Assembly: GCF_017875275.1 (NCBI RefSeq)
Contig: NZ_JAGGML010000001.1
Coordinates: 2,439,001 to 2,503,000 of the forward strand
Reading direction: 5' to 3'
Length of the DNA stretch: 64,000 bases
Origin: Xanthobacter flavus
GTDB taxonomy: Bacteria > Pseudomonadota > Alphaproteobacteria > Rhizobiales > Xanthobacteraceae
Shown: piece after piece, positions 1 to 13,876 of the stretch
Layout: every line of letters starts with the position of its first letter
How positions within the stretch are numbered: position 1 is the first letter of the stretch
Program-made: the position numbers and the translations under genes
Notes under the pieces: generated by a model
Seen by the model: only the letters and a program-made list of their open reading frames with translations
Database searches by the model: none
What the model was told of the DNA's origin: nothing

Positions 1-812
1 GGGAAGCGGCGGATCTGCATGCTCACGCCGTCCAGCGGCGTGTAATGGCGCTCCAGGAGGTAGAAATTACCGTCCGGCCCCAAGGCGAGGTCGGTGGCGT
101 CGAACGGGCCGCTCTTGGCGACGGTGAAGGTGCCGGGCGCCGCCCCGCCGATGATGAAGCCGGGCAGATCATCGGCCTTCCTCGCTCCCTCCTCGCCGAT
201 GGCGACGAGCGCGCCCTTGAGCGGGCCGGAGGGCATGTAGGCAAGGCTTTCGAGGCCGGTGTTGCGACGCAGCCCCTTGATGGCCGGAGCCGGCACCAGC
301 TTGCCCGGCTTGCCGAGAGGATCGCGCGGATAGCGCCAGATCTCGTTGATGGTCTCCATCGCCACATAGGCGGCATCGGGCGCCAGTGTGACGGATTCCA
401 CATCCTCGCGCGCGTTGTCCGCCTGCACCCGCCCCTCGGTATCGAGCAGCGCTGCGGCCTTGACGTCGGCGAGCCCGGTGGGGCGGTCATTCTCCGTCGC
501 CAGGCGGCCGGAAAGGAACAGGCCGGCATCGGTGATGGCGAGGAAATGCCCGTCCTGCTCCAGCGCGAAGCCGGAGATGCCGCCGAAGCCGGGGAAGGGG
601 GAGGTCAGCACCAGACCGCCGAGGAAGCGCAGCGGACCGAACTGCGCAAGTTCGTCCCCCCGCTTGAAGGCGGCGACAGGCTGCGCCGTGACCGTGATCG
701 CGACCGGCTCGGGCGGCAGCGCGCCCGGCTTGGAGAAGGCGAGATTGAACAGGAATGCGCCGCCGAGCAGCCCGGCGGCGACAAAGGCTGCGAAACGCAG
801 GCGACGCCTCAA
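1..812 (-). CDS. Esterase-like/phytase-like domain protein, 3' end beyond window edge
   Basis: The visible part is about 270 residues. It starts with an uncleaved or N-terminal hydrophobic segment ([21 protein letters not shown]) and continues with beta-propeller-like sequence carrying [21 protein letters not shown] and [14 protein letters not shown]. This matches what is known of the phytase-like/esterase-like family (Pfam PF13449), usually secreted or membrane-anchored with unproven substrate. The start is a TTG whose bases overlap the cobT stop (TTGA), so translation is probably coupled to cobT. No ATG lies in frame before the hydrophobic segment. The gene runs off the left edge, so the C-terminus is not visible. 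The family call is fairly secure; the function is not known. Confidence 0.75.
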   Translation of the reverse strand, partial: MRRRLRFAAFVAAGLLGGAFLFNLAFSKPGALPPEPVAITVTAQPVAAFKRGDELAQFGPLRFLGGLVLTSPFPGFGGISGFALEQDGHFLAITDAGLFLSGRLATENDRPTGLADVKAAALLDTEGRVQADNAREDVESVTLAPDAAYVAMETINEIWRYPRDPLGKPGKLVPAPAIKGLRRNTGLESLAYMPSGPLKGALVAIGEEGARKADDLPGFIIGGAAPGTFTVAKSGPFDATDLALGPDGNFYLLERHYTPLDGVSMQIRRF

Positions 813-2722
813 TGCAGTCGGCCGCCGCGCCCCGGCGCCCGGCCAGCGCTTCCCCGGCCGGCACCTCCGGGCGTCTCCTCGAACAGCTCGGCGAGCTTTT
901 CGGTCATCACCCCGCCCAGCTCCTCGGCATCCACGATGGTGACGGCGCGGCGGTAATAGCGCGTCACGTCGTGACCGATGCCGATGGCGATCAGCTCCAC
1001 CGGCGAGCGCGTCTCGATCTCGGTGATAATGTGGCGCAGGTGCCGCTCCAGATAATTGCCGGCGTTCACCGAGAGAGTGGAATCATCCACCGGTGCGCCG
1101 TCGGAGATCATCATCAGGATGCGCCGGGCCTCGGTGCGGGCGAGCAGGCGCTTGTGCGCCCAGTCCAGCGCCTCCCCGTCGATATTCTCCTTGAGCAGGC
1201 CCTCGCGCATCATCAGGCCGAGGTTGCGGCGCGCCCGGCGCCACGGGGCGTCGGCCGATTTGTAGATGATGTGCCTGAGGTCGTTGAGGCGGCCGGGGGC
1301 GGCGGGCTTGCCGGCGGCGAGCCAGGCCTCGCGGGACTGGCCGCCCTTCCAGGCGCGGGTGGTGAAGCCCAGCACCTCCACCTTCACGCCGCAGCGCTCC
1401 AGCGTGCGGGCGAGGATGTCGGCGCAGGTGGCGGCCACGGTGATGGGCCGGCCGCGCATGGAGCCCGAATTGTCGATGAGCAGCGTCACCACCGTGTCGC
1501 GGAAGTCGGTGTCGCGCTCGCGCTTGAAGGAGAGCGCCGCCATGGGGTCCATGATGACGCGCGGCAGGCGCGCGGGATCGAGCACCCCCTCTTCCAGGTC
1601 GAATTCCCAGGCGCGGTTCTGCTGCGCCAGCAGCTTGCGCTGAAGGCGATTGGCGAGGCGCGCCACGACGCCCTGGAGATTGGCGAGCTGCTTGTCGAGA
1701 TAGGACCGCAGCCGCGTCAGTTCCTCCGGATCGCACAGGTCTTCGGCGGAGGTCTCCTCGTCGAACTTGGTGGTGAAGGCGTGGTATTCCGGCCCGCGAT
1801 TGTCGTGCGTCACCGGCGGGCGGGGCGACCACGGCTCGGCCGGCTCCTCGCTGTCGCCCATCTCGGTGCCGTCCGGCACGTCGGCGGGGGGCGCGGCCTC
1901 GCTCTGGGCGGCAGAGTCGGGCATCTCCTCCTCGGAAAGCTCGGCCTCCATCTCGGTCGCGCCCTGCTGGCTGTCGTCCTCGCGGCTTTCGCCGTTCTCC
2001 CCGCCCTGCTCGTCGGCGCCGCCCTCGTTCTCGGCCTCCTCGGGCTCCTGCTCGGTGTCGAGGCCGCTTTCCTCGCCCATGTCGAGGGAGGCGAGGAGAT
2101 CGCGGGCCACCTCGCCGAACTTCTTCTGGTTCTCGATGCTGTCGATGAGCCGCGCGAGGTCGCCGGCCGCCCGCTCCTCGATGAAGGGACGCCAGAGGTC
2201 CACCACGCGGCGGGCATCGGGCGGCGGCGGCTCGCCGGTCAGGCGCTCGCGCACCATCAGGGCCACCGCATCGGCGATGGGGGCCTCGGAGCGCTCGGTG
2301 ATGTCGGCATAATTGGCGCGGTGGTAGCGATCCTGCAGCATGGCCGCGAGGTTGCGCTTCACGCCCGGCATGCGGTTGCCGCCGATGGCCTCCACCCGCG
2401 CCTGCTCCACCGCCTCGAACACGCCGCGCGCGACCTCGCCCTGGGGCAGCATCTTGCGATGGACGCCGGGATCATGACAGGCGCGACGCAAGGCGAGCGA
2501 GTCCGCATGGCCGCGCACGATGGCCGCATCCTGGAGCGAGAAGCGGCGCGGCGGCTCGGGCAGGCGCACCCGGTCCGGCCCCAGCGCGGGGCGCTCGGAG
2601 GCGAAGGACACCTCGAACTCGGAGACGCCGGCGATGGCCTTGAAGCAGCCGGTGACGGCGCGCTTGAACGGCTCGGACGGCGCTTCCTTGGGGGCCTTGC
2701 CGGTGGTGCGGTTGGTGGCCAT
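809..2722 (-). CDS. cobT: Cobaltochelatase CobT subunit (aerobic cobalamin pathway)
   Basis: CobT is the large AAA+-partner subunit of the ATP-dependent cobaltochelatase CobNST, which inserts cobalt into hydrogenobyrinic acid a,c-diamide. The N-terminal part ([27 protein letters not shown]) is typical. A long acidic low-complexity stretch follows, then a von Willebrand A domain with an intact MIDAS (DNSGSMRG, Asp about residue 417) and a second metal-site segment ([14 protein letters not shown]). At 637 residues it is close to the usual CobT length. I chose the ATG at 2722 because conserved sequence starts soon after it; an ATG at 2788 would add 22 non-conserved residues. It lies directly downstream of cobS. 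cobN is not in the window. Confidence 0.95.
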   Translation of the reverse strand: MATNRTTGKAPKEAPSEPFKRAVTGCFKAIAGVSEFEVSFASERPALGPDRVRLPEPPRRFSLQDAAIVRGHADSLALRRACHDPGVHRKMLPQGEVARGVFEAVEQARVEAIGGNRMPGVKRNLAAMLQDRYHRANYADITERSEAPIADAVALMVRERLTGEPPPPDARRVVDLWRPFIEERAAGDLARLIDSIENQKKFGEVARDLLASLDMGEESGLDTEQEPEEAENEGGADEQGGENGESREDDSQQGATEMEAELSEEEMPDSAAQSEAAPPADVPDGTEMGDSEEPAEPWSPRPPVTHDNRGPEYHAFTTKFDEETSAEDLCDPEELTRLRSYLDKQLANLQGVVARLANRLQRKLLAQQNRAWEFDLEEGVLDPARLPRVIMDPMAALSFKRERDTDFRDTVVTLLIDNSGSMRGRPITVAATCADILARTLERCGVKVEVLGFTTRAWKGGQSREAWLAAGKPAAPGRLNDLRHIIYKSADAPWRRARRNLGLMMREGLLKENIDGEALDWAHKRLLARTEARRILMMISDGAPVDDSTLSVNAGNYLERHLRHIITEIETRSPVELIAIGIGHDVTRYYRRAVTIVDAEELGGVMTEKLAELFEETPGGAGRGSAGRAPGRGGRLH

Positions 2723-2831
2723 GGCGCGTGCTTCTTCGGCTCTTGCGCCGTCAAGCGGCGCTTCTTGCGGGGCGACAGGCTGCGCCATGGCGCAGCCTGT
2801 TCAATGCGAGGCGCGGCTGAGCCGCACCCGT

Positions 2832-3815
2832 TCAGGACAAGGCGACGTTGACGGTGCTCTCGGCCAGCTCCTGGCCGAAGCAGCGCTGGTAGAACTCCGC
2901 CACCAGCGGACGCTCCAGCTCGTCGCACTTGTTGAGGAACGTCACGCGCAGCGAGAATGCGATGTCGCGGAAGATGTCCGCGTTCTCGGCCCAGGTGATG
3001 ACCGTGCGCGGGCTCATGACGGTGGAGAGATCGCCATTCATGAACGCCTGCCGGGTGAGGTCGGCGAGGCGGACCATGCGGTTCACCGTGTCGCGGCCTT
3101 CCGCGTTCTGGAAGTGCTTCGCCTTGGCAAGGACGATGTCCACTTCCTTGTCGTGGGCGAGATAGTTCAGCGTGGTCACGATGGACCAGCGGTCCATCTG
3201 CGCCTGGTTGATCTGCTGGGTGCCGTGATAGAGGCCGGTGGTGTCGCCGAGGCCGATGGTGTTGGCGGTGGCGAACAGCCGGAAGGCGCCGTGGGGGCGG
3301 ATCACCCGGCTCTGGTCCAGCAGGGTCAGGCGGCCGGAAGACTCCAGCACGCGCTGGATCACGAACATGACGTCCGGGCGGCCGGCGTCATATTCGTCGA
3401 ACACGAGGGCGACGTTGTTCTGGTAGGCCCAGGGCAGGATGCCGTCGCGGAATTCGGTGACCTGCAGGCCATCCTTCACCACGATCGCGTCCTTGCCGAT
3501 CAGGTCGATGCGCGAGATGTGGCTGTCGAGGTTGATGCGCACGCACGGCCAGTTCAGCCGCGCCGCCACCTGCTCGATGTGCGTGGACTTGCCGGTGCCG
3601 TGGAAGCCGGTGACCATCACCCGGCGGTTGCGGGCGAAGCCGGCGAGGATAGCGAGGGTGGTCGGCCGATCGAACAGATAGTCCGGGTCCAGCTCCGGCA
3701 CATGCGGGTCGGCTTCGGAGTAGGCCGGGACCTCCATGTCGATATCGATGCCGAACGTCTGGCGAACCGACACCTTCATGTCCGGCATCGGGGCAGTGGT
3801 CTCCAAACCGCTCAT
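2832..3815 (-). CDS. cobS: Cobaltochelatase CobS subunit (AAA+ ATPase)
   Basis: This 327-residue AAA+ ATPase forms the ring complex with CobT that powers CobN. The Walker A is GFHGTGKST with the lysine near residue 76, the Walker B region is [14 protein letters not shown], and sensor-1-like FATANTIG is present. The N-terminal [20 protein letters not shown] and the C-terminal [17 protein letters not shown] are characteristic of CobS. The ATG at 3815 is preceded by a strong GGAGGAG ribosome site, which decides it against longer upstream frames. The order J-domain gene, cobS, cobT on one strand with short gaps suggests one transcript. The family identification is very secure. Confidence 0.96.
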   Translation of the reverse strand: MSGLETTAPMPDMKVSVRQTFGIDIDMEVPAYSEADPHVPELDPDYLFDRPTTLAILAGFARNRRVMVTGFHGTGKSTHIEQVAARLNWPCVRINLDSHISRIDLIGKDAIVVKDGLQVTEFRDGILPWAYQNNVALVFDEYDAGRPDVMFVIQRVLESSGRLTLLDQSRVIRPHGAFRLFATANTIGLGDTTGLYHGTQQINQAQMDRWSIVTTLNYLAHDKEVDIVLAKAKHFQNAEGRDTVNRMVRLADLTRQAFMNGDLSTVMSPRTVITWAENADIFRDIAFSLRVTFLNKCDELERPLVAEFYQRCFGQELAESTVNVALS

Positions 3816-3919
3816 AACTCCTCCGTCGGCGCGCCCCGCGCGCCCCTTTTCGTGTCCCATGTCCATCACGGCGCGGTCTTTTGGGCCGCCTCCGCGTCGC
3901 CGGCGATCCTGAGGACCGC

Positions 3920-4531
3920 TCAGCAGAATCCTGCCTGCTTGAGGCTGTTGTAGGCCTGGATGACGCTGCGCAGGCGATCCTCCGAGGAACGGTCGCCGCC
4001 GTTCGCGTCGGGGTGGTGCAGCTTCACCAGTTCCTTGTAGCGGGCCTTGATCTCGACCGGGCTGGCCGACATTTCGAGGCCCATCACCTCCAGCGCCCGC
4101 CGCTCCGCGGTGCGCACGATCTTGCCGTTGGGCTCCGGCCGGTCGGCCTGAAAGGTGGCGCCCATCTCGGCCGTGAATCCGAAGGGGTCGCGCATGCCGT
4201 CGGTGGCTTCCGCGCCCGCCCGGCGGCCGCCGGCGCCCTTCATGCCCATCTTCCAGGTGGGGCGATGGCCGGTCAGCGCATCCTTCTGGTAAGCATACAC
4301 CGCATCGTCGGTCATGCCCGAGAAATAGTTGTAGGACTGGTTGTAGGCCTTCACATGGTCGAGACAGTACGACCAGTACTGGCCTTCCTGATGCCGCCCC
4401 TTGGGCGCCTTGTGCGAGCCCTCCGCCGTGCAGCCCGGCCATTGGCAGCCCGTCAGCGACATCCGGCTACGGGGCCGTTCGTCGGCGGGCTTGACCCGGA
4501 TGCGGTCGAAAAGGGGGGAGTCGAGTTTCAT
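3920..4531 (-). CDS. J-domain (DnaJ-like) protein upstream of cobS
   Basis: This 203-residue protein has a C-terminal J domain ([32 protein letters not shown]) with the HPD tripeptide needed to stimulate DnaK ATPase. The N-terminal half has a conserved cysteine segment ([26 protein letters not shown]) that could bind metal. There is no G/F region or zinc-finger domain of classical DnaJ, so it is a specialised co-chaperone. Such a gene is often found just upstream of cobS in alphaproteobacteria, which suggests, as inference only, a role in assembling or remodelling the chelatase. It begins at an ATG 253 bp from the divergent bolA gene. Confidence 0.88.
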   Translation of the reverse strand: MKLDSPLFDRIRVKPADERPRSRMSLTGCQWPGCTAEGSHKAPKGRHQEGQYWSYCLDHVKAYNQSYNYFSGMTDDAVYAYQKDALTGHRPTWKMGMKGAGGRRAGAEATDGMRDPFGFTAEMGATFQADRPEPNGKIVRTAERRALEVMGLEMSASPVEIKARYKELVKLHHPDANGGDRSSEDRLRSVIQAYNSLKQAGFC

Positions 4532-4784
4532 GGCTGGTCGATTATGGGCGCCGTTCCGCGACGCGGCAAGGAATTGCGGTGCAGCGCGTTTAGAAAGCGC
4601 AGGTCCACGGGGGTAGCAGGGGATGCGTTCGGGGCAATGGGTCGGGGCGGTGAGACGGCTGAGCCGGCCTCGTCACGGCCGAGGGTGGCAGGCCGCGACA
4701 AGCCCCATATAATGCCGCTCACGCGGGAGCGCCATAACCGGCCGCCCCTTTGGTCCATATCCATTGCACAGAAGCTTTTTCATC
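4532..4784. other. Divergent intergenic region between J-domain gene and bolA
   Basis: The 253-bp gap must hold the promoters of the cobS-side operon (minus) and the bolA-side genes (plus). I found no convincing -35/-10 pair, terminator or repeat here. Confidence 0.4.
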
Positions 4785-5084
4785 ATGACCGAAACGTCTC
4801 TTGCCTCCATCCGCCAGACCCTTGAGGCCGGCCTTACCCCCCTCGCCCTCGAACTGGAGGACGAGAGCCACAAGCACGCGGGCCATGCCGGCGTGATGCA
4901 CGACCACAAGGGCGCCAACCGCGGCGACGGCGGCATCACCCACCTCAGGGTGCGGGTCGTCTCGCCGAGCTTCACCGGCAAGAGCCGGGTGGAGCGCCAC
5001 CGCATCGTCAACGGCCTGCTTCAGGGCGAGATCGCGCGCGGCCTGCACGCCCTCGCCATCGAGGCCAAGGCCCCCGGCGAATGA
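4785..5084 (+). CDS. bolA: BolA family protein
   Basis: This is a small 99-residue BolA-fold protein with the pattern DESHKHAGHAG, THLRVRVVSPSFTGKSRVERHRIVNGLL and the C-terminal helix that ends LHALAIEAKAPGE. BolA proteins partner with monothiol glutaredoxins in [2Fe-2S] handling and influence envelope and stress functions. The conserved histidines (HKHAGH and ERHR) that ligate the cluster in such complexes are present. The ATG at 4785 is preferred to an in-frame TTG at 4764 because the conserved N-terminus begins there. queC follows after 30 bp on the same strand. No glutaredoxin gene is visible nearby. Confidence 0.93.
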   Translation: MTETSLASIRQTLEAGLTPLALELEDESHKHAGHAGVMHDHKGANRGDGGITHLRVRVVSPSFTGKSRVERHRIVNGLLQGEIARGLHALAIEAKAPGE

Positions 5085-5114
5085 CCTTGAAGCCGGTCAA
5101 GGGATTGGCCGCCC

Positions 5115-5831
5115 ATGGCTGAGGCCGCGTTGCATCGGGAGGAGGGCGCGCTCGTCCTCTTCTCCGGCGGGCAGGATTCCGCCACCTGCCTCGCCTATGC
5201 GCTGGAGCGCTTCGGCCGGGTGGAGACGCTGGGCTTCGACTACGGCCAGCGCCACGCGGTGGAGCTGGAGCGTCGCCCCGTGCTGCGCGCCGCCTTCCGC
5301 GCCCTCAACCCGCTCTGGGCCGCGCGGCTCGGCGACGACCATGTGCTGGACCTGCCGGTACTCGGCCAGATCTCGGACACGGCGCTCACCCGGGACGTCG
5401 CCCTACACATGGAAACGAGCGGCCTGCCGAACACCTTCGTGCCCGGCCGCAACCTCGTGTTCCTCACCTTCGCCGCCGCCCTCGCCTATCGCCGGGGACT
5501 GCGGCACATCGTCGGCGGCATGTGCGAGACGGACTTCTCCGGCTATCCCGACTGCCGGGACGACACCATCAAGGCCATGCAGGTGGCGCTCAACCTCGGC
5601 ATGGAGAAGCGCTTCGTCCTCCACACGCCGCTCATGTGGATCGACAAGGCCGAGACCTGGCGCCTCGCCGAGCATCTGGGCGGGCGTCTGCTGGTGGATC
5701 TCATCGTCGAGGAGACCCACACCTGCTATCTCGGCGACCGCGGCCACCGCCACGCCTGGGGCTACGGCTGCGGCGAATGCCCCGCCTGCAGGTTGCGCGC
5801 GGATGGATTTGCACGCTACCGCGCCGGCTGA
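5115..5831 (+). CDS. queC: 7-cyano-7-deazaguanine synthase QueC
   Basis: QueC converts 7-carboxy-7-deazaguanine to preQ0 using ATP and ammonia in queuosine biosynthesis. The 238-residue protein has the PP-loop SGGQDSATC near residue 17, the substrate-side segments [21 protein letters not shown] and [17 protein letters not shown], and the C-terminal zinc site made of CYLGDRG plus [13 protein letters not shown]. Length and motif order match the family. The ATG at 5115 has an AAGGGA-like ribosome site. queD, queE and queF are not in the window. Confidence 0.96.
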   Translation: MAEAALHREEGALVLFSGGQDSATCLAYALERFGRVETLGFDYGQRHAVELERRPVLRAAFRALNPLWAARLGDDHVLDLPVLGQISDTALTRDVALHMETSGLPNTFVPGRNLVFLTFAAALAYRRGLRHIVGGMCETDFSGYPDCRDDTIKAMQVALNLGMEKRFVLHTPLMWIDKAETWRLAEHLGGRLLVDLIVEETHTCYLGDRGHRHAWGYGCGECPACRLRADGFARYRAG

Positions 5832-5897
5832 ATGGCCCCTAAATGGCCGTCGAGCCTTGGAAAACGCAGGAAAACAAGCGCGACCGCCACCAAATAG

Positions 5898-8378
<2,481 letters not shown>

Positions 8379-8411
8379 GGCACGTCCCGGCCCGCCGCAG
8401 GAGGTGAGGCC

Positions 8412-8915
8412 ATGAAGACGCCGATGATTGTGCTCCTCGCGGCGCTCGCCATCCTTCTGCCCGCGGCCCCGGCGGCGGCGGGCATCTCGGTGCGTTTTGT
8501 CCACCCCGAGCGCTATTCGGACGGCGATTTCCGCCTCCCCGCCGAGCGCGAGAGCATCATCGCGAGCTTTGCGAGCCTCTTCGCGCGGCTCGGCGCGCGC
8601 GATCTCAAGCCGGACCAGACCCTTGCCCTGGAGGTTCTCGACATCGAACTCGCCGGGGAATACGAGCCCTGGCGCCGGGGCGGCTGGGGTGAGGTCCGCA
8701 TCCTGCGCGACATCACTCCACCGCGGTTCAAGATGCGCTACACGCTGCGCGAAAAGGGCAAGGTCGTCTTCGCCGCTACCGAGACGGTGACCGACATCAA
8801 TTACATGATGAATCCCTCCGCCCGGAATGCGGGGCGCTTCCCGTTCGAGACGGCCATGCTGGAGGATTGGTTCCGCCGCCGCTTCGTGCGCCTGGAGCCG
8901 CCGCGCGGCATGTAG
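8412..8915 (+). CDS. DUF3016 domain protein, secreted
   Basis: This 167-residue protein begins with a clear Sec signal peptide (MKTPMIVLLAALAILLPAAPAAAG). The mature part opens with ISVRFVHPERYSDGDF and contains LALEVLDIELAGEYEPW and a C-terminal METAMLEDWFRRRF-like end, which I recognise as DUF3016. No function is established for the family; an envelope or periplasmic role is inferred from the signal peptide. It is preceded by a near-ideal AGGAGGTGA ribosome site, which fixes the start, and lies 33 bp after gyrB, so it may be co-transcribed with it. Confidence 0.82.
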   Translation: MKTPMIVLLAALAILLPAAPAAAGISVRFVHPERYSDGDFRLPAERESIIASFASLFARLGARDLKPDQTLALEVLDIELAGEYEPWRRGGWGEVRILRDITPPRFKMRYTLREKGKVVFAATETVTDINYMMNPSARNAGRFPFETAMLEDWFRRRFVRLEPPRGM

Positions 8916-8939
8916 CAGTGACGGGGGCCGGTCGGGAAA

Positions 8940-9312
8940 ACACCAGCCGGCCTGTAAGCCGGGTTCTGTACGGCGGGCGTTTCCGCCCGCGTGGCGACCA
9001 TTCCTCTGGGACGCCGGTTGCCCGGCGCCTCTAGCAGTCAACCCGGACGGCGCCCCGTAGACAGGGGTGGTTGCCCGTGCCGTCCCTATTCGACTTTGCT
9101 CCCGGTGGGGTTTGCCGTGCCGCTCCCGTTGCCGGTCGCGCGGTGGGCTCTTACCCCACCGTTTCACCCTGGCCCATGCACGCATGGGTGGTTTGATTTC
9201 TGTGGCACTTTCCCTGGGGTCGCCCCCGCCGGACGTTATCCGGCACCGTGTCTGCGTGGAGCCCGGACTTTCCTCGACACCGAAATGCCGCGGCCGCCCG
9301 GCCGGCTGGTCG
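8940..9312 (-). ncRNA. rnpB: RNase P RNA (class A)
   Basis: On the minus strand the RNA starts near 9312 and ends near 8940. The conserved 5' core GAGGAAAGTCCGGGCTCC lies at about 9257-9274, and the 3' part AGAACCCGGCTTACAGGCCG lies at about 8949-8968. The outermost P1 helix is visible: ACCAGCCGG at the 5' end pairs with CCGGCTGGT at the 3' end. Internal landmarks such as the GGTAAGAGCCCACCG-like and GGCAAACCCCACCGGGAG-like segments of the bacterial type A RNA are also present. It catalyses 5' maturation of tRNAs with RnpA. It sits 45 bp downstream of the ligA stop. End points are accurate to about 10 bases. Confidence 0.95.
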
Positions 9313-9357
9313 GGGAGGAATGGGGGTTCAGGGGCGGGGCGTCAAGAACTTCCTCCC

Positions 9358-11544
<2,187 letters not shown>

Positions 11545-11642
11545 CTATATCCACTCCGCCGGAGTTTCGTTCAATCGCGCTGGACGATTTTCGATCAATG
11601 TCGCCTTCCTGAAAAATGTCTAAGGTACGCCGAAGCGAATCT

Positions 11643-11668
11643 CATGGGGGATGAACATGGGGGATGAA
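11643..11668 (+). repeat. 13-bp tandem duplication covering the ribosome site and start codons of the cytochrome c gene
   Basis: The unit CATGGGGGATGAA occurs twice back to back (11643-11655 and 11656-11668). Each copy supplies a G-run that can act as ribosome site, and ATGs at 11651, 11657 and 11669 are all in the same frame. Spacing from the G-run is about 6 to the ATG at 11657 and 5 to the ATG at 11669. Confidence 0.85.
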
Positions 11669-13675
11669 ATGGTCAGGGTGTCCCGTTACACGCGCCGGCT
11701 TGCGGCGCTTGCCGCCGCCACCTTTCTCGGCGCCGCGTCGCCGGCCCTGGCGCAGTTTGCTCCCGACCCCTCGGCCGATCCGGCGCTGGTCGCGCGCGGC
11801 GAATACATCGCCAAGGCGGCGGACTGCATGCCCTGCCATACGGGCGACAAGTCCAAGCCTTTCGCCGGGGGCCTCGCGCTCAATACGCCTTTTGGCGCCA
11901 TCTACTCGCCCAACATCACGTCCGACCGCACCACCGGCATCGGCAAGTGGACCTACGATGAGTTCGTGAACGCCGTGCGCAACGGCATCCGCAGGGACGG
12001 CGCCTATCTCTATCCGGCCATGCCGTTCGACGCGTACACGCAGATCACCGACGACGACATGAAGGCCCTGTGGGCCTATGTCCGCGCCATTCCGCCGGTC
12101 CCCAACACCCCGCCGGACAACCAGCTGGAATTCCCCTTCAACATCCGCCTCGGCATGCTGGCGTGGCGCGAATTGTTCTTCGATCAGGGTCGCTTCCACC
12201 CGACCGCGGGCAAGAGCGATGCGTGGAATCGCGGCGCCTATCTCGTCAACGCGCTTGGCCATTGCGGCGATTGCCACACCCCGCGCAACCTGATGGGCGC
12301 GACCAAGGCCAAGGCCGCCTTCCTGGGCGCCGACATCGACGGCTTCTGGGCACCGGACATCGACACCGCCTCGCTCAAGAAGACCTGGACGCCGGAGACC
12401 CTTGCCAGCTTCTTCGCCTCCGGCTCCGCGCCGGGCAAGACGTCGGTGTTCGGCCCCATGGCCGAGGTGATCCACGATTCCCTGAGCAAGCTCACCGCGG
12501 ACGACCGCGCCGCCCTCGTCACCTATCTGTTCGATGCCCCGCCCCCGGCCGACAAGCCGGCGGTGCAGAAGGCGTCGCCGCTTTCGGCTGACGTCTATGC
12601 GCGGGCCTCCAAGCTCTACATCGACAATTGCGCCGTCTGCCACATGGACAAGGGCGCGGGTCGCGGCGACACCATCCCCGCGCTTGCGGGCAATCCGGCC
12701 GTGGTCGCGGCGGAGCCCTACAACATCATCATGGCCGTGCTCGGCGGCCTGCCCCCTGGCGGCACCTACGGCGCCATGCCCTCCTTCGCCGGACGGCTGG
12801 ATGACCAGCAGATCGCCGACCTCGCCAACTACGTGCGCACCTCGTGGGGCAATACCGCCCCGCCGAACGTGAACGCCTCCATGGTCGCCGCCTGGCGCGC
12901 CACGGCCAAGGTGCCGGACTACGGCACGCAGGCCGCCTCCGCCTTCACCTGTCCCGACGTGGGCGGCGCCCCCGGCTCGGATGGTCCCGATGCGAAGGCG
13001 GTGGCCGCGCTCTCGGCCATGATGGCGGGCGGCCAGCGCTCCATTCCCATGATGGTGGACACCTACAAGGCCGCCTCCGGCTCGTCCGGCTCCGGCACGA
13101 TCGTGGATGCCCTCACCGCCGCCTATTGCCCGGTGGTGGCCAAGAGCAAAGCGCCCGACTGGCAGAAGACGGCGGAGCTGCGCCGCTTCACCCTCCAGGC
13201 GGCCATGGAAGTGTCCCGCCGCACCGTGTCCGGCCCGGTGGACAGCCAGCCCATCGCCTGGGCGCTGCCGGTCGGCCCCGGCCTCGTGCTGAAGGAGCCC
13301 GCCAGCCTCGCCGACAAGCTCGCCTGCCCGGCCGATGACGGCAAGGCGGTGCCGGCCGACCTCTCGGCGGGGGCGGCGAAGCTGCTCACCGGCGTGAAGC
13401 CCCCCATGCAGGGCGCGGCCATCGCCTCGGCGGCGACCACCCTCTACCAGCAGAACCCGAAGGCGCGGCCGGCGGATGTCGCCAACGCGCTCATCGCGTC
13501 CTACTGCCGGACGGTGGCGCAGGTGAAGACCTCGGTGGCGGAGCAGAATGCGCTGCTCAACCAGTTCGCCGGCCAGGCCGTGCAGACCCTCCAGCTGCTG
13601 CCGCCGAGGAAGACCGTGGTGGAAGCCGCTCCCGCGGCCGCGCCGGCGCCTGCTGCGCCCGCCAAGAAGAAGTGA
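11669..13675 (+). CDS. Three-haem cytochrome c, alcohol-dehydrogenase-subunit-like, with long C-terminal extension
   Basis: The protein has a signal peptide (MVRVSRYTRRLAALAAATFLGAASPALA) and three CXXCH haem-binding sites: CMPCH at about residues 53-57, CGDCH at 199-203 and CAVCH at 321-325. This three-domain pattern matches the cytochrome c subunit of membrane alcohol and gluconate dehydrogenases (AdhB-type). After about residue 410 some 250 further residues contain four scattered cysteines, no CXXCH and an alanine/proline-rich tail. I recognise no domain there. I chose the ATG at 11669 because the two upstream ATGs would put acidic residues ahead of the signal peptide. No quinoprotein or GMC dehydrogenase gene is adjacent, so the electron donor is unknown. 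A terminator follows. Confidence 0.82.
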   Translation: MVRVSRYTRRLAALAAATFLGAASPALAQFAPDPSADPALVARGEYIAKAADCMPCHTGDKSKPFAGGLALNTPFGAIYSPNITSDRTTGIGKWTYDEFVNAVRNGIRRDGAYLYPAMPFDAYTQITDDDMKALWAYVRAIPPVPNTPPDNQLEFPFNIRLGMLAWRELFFDQGRFHPTAGKSDAWNRGAYLVNALGHCGDCHTPRNLMGATKAKAAFLGADIDGFWAPDIDTASLKKTWTPETLASFFASGSAPGKTSVFGPMAEVIHDSLSKLTADDRAALVTYLFDAPPPADKPAVQKASPLSADVYARASKLYIDNCAVCHMDKGAGRGDTIPALAGNPAVVAAEPYNIIMAVLGGLPPGGTYGAMPSFAGRLDDQQIADLANYVRTSWGNTAPPNVNASMVAAWRATAKVPDYGTQAASAFTCPDVGGAPGSDGPDAKAVAALSAMMAGGQRSIPMMVDTYKAASGSSGSGTIVDALTAAYCPVVAKSKAPDWQKTAELRRFTLQAAMEVSRRTVSGPVDSQPIAWALPVGPGLVLKEPASLADKLACPADDGKAVPADLSAGAAKLLTGVKPPMQGAAIASAATTLYQQNPKARPADVANALIASYCRTVAQVKTSVAEQNALLNQFAGQAVQTLQLLPPRKTVVEAAPAAAPAPAAPAKKK

Positions 13676-13789
13676 GGCAGGCCCCGGCGCGTCCGGGGCT
13701 TCCCGCTCCCGCCTCTCCGGCCTGATCCGGACGCCCGGCGCACACCGCGCCGGGGCAGGCGAGGGCGGCGCTTCAGGAACCGTTAACCG

Positions 13790-13805
13790 TGTTTCATGTG
13801 AAACG
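13790..13805. promoter_or_regulatory. parS-like 16-mer
   Basis: TGTTTCATGTGAAACG matches 14 of 16 positions of the conserved chromosomal parS consensus TGTTTCACGTGAAACA; the differences are the eighth base and the last base. It directly abuts, and by five bases overlaps, the terminator stem. Whether ParB binds is not known; the central change spoils the CACGTG core, so this may be a degenerate or chance site. Confidence 0.35.
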
Positions 13806-13840
13806 GCCGCTCCGGAAACCGGGGCGGCCGTTTGCTTTTT
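13801..13840 (+). terminator. Rho-independent terminator after the cytochrome c gene
   Basis: A 15-bp stem (13801-13815 with 13819-13833, one G-U position) with an AAA loop is followed by GCTTTTT. It lies 125 bp after the cytochrome c stop codon on the plus strand. Confidence 0.9.
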
Positions 13841-13876
13841 CCCGCAATAAAGATTGGGCGGCCATGCCCCAAGGCG

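Noticed and set aside
755-2851. Plus-strand open frame of about 700 codons opposite cobT
   Set aside because: cobT is supported by the MIDAS motif and context; the plus-strand translation matches nothing recognisable.
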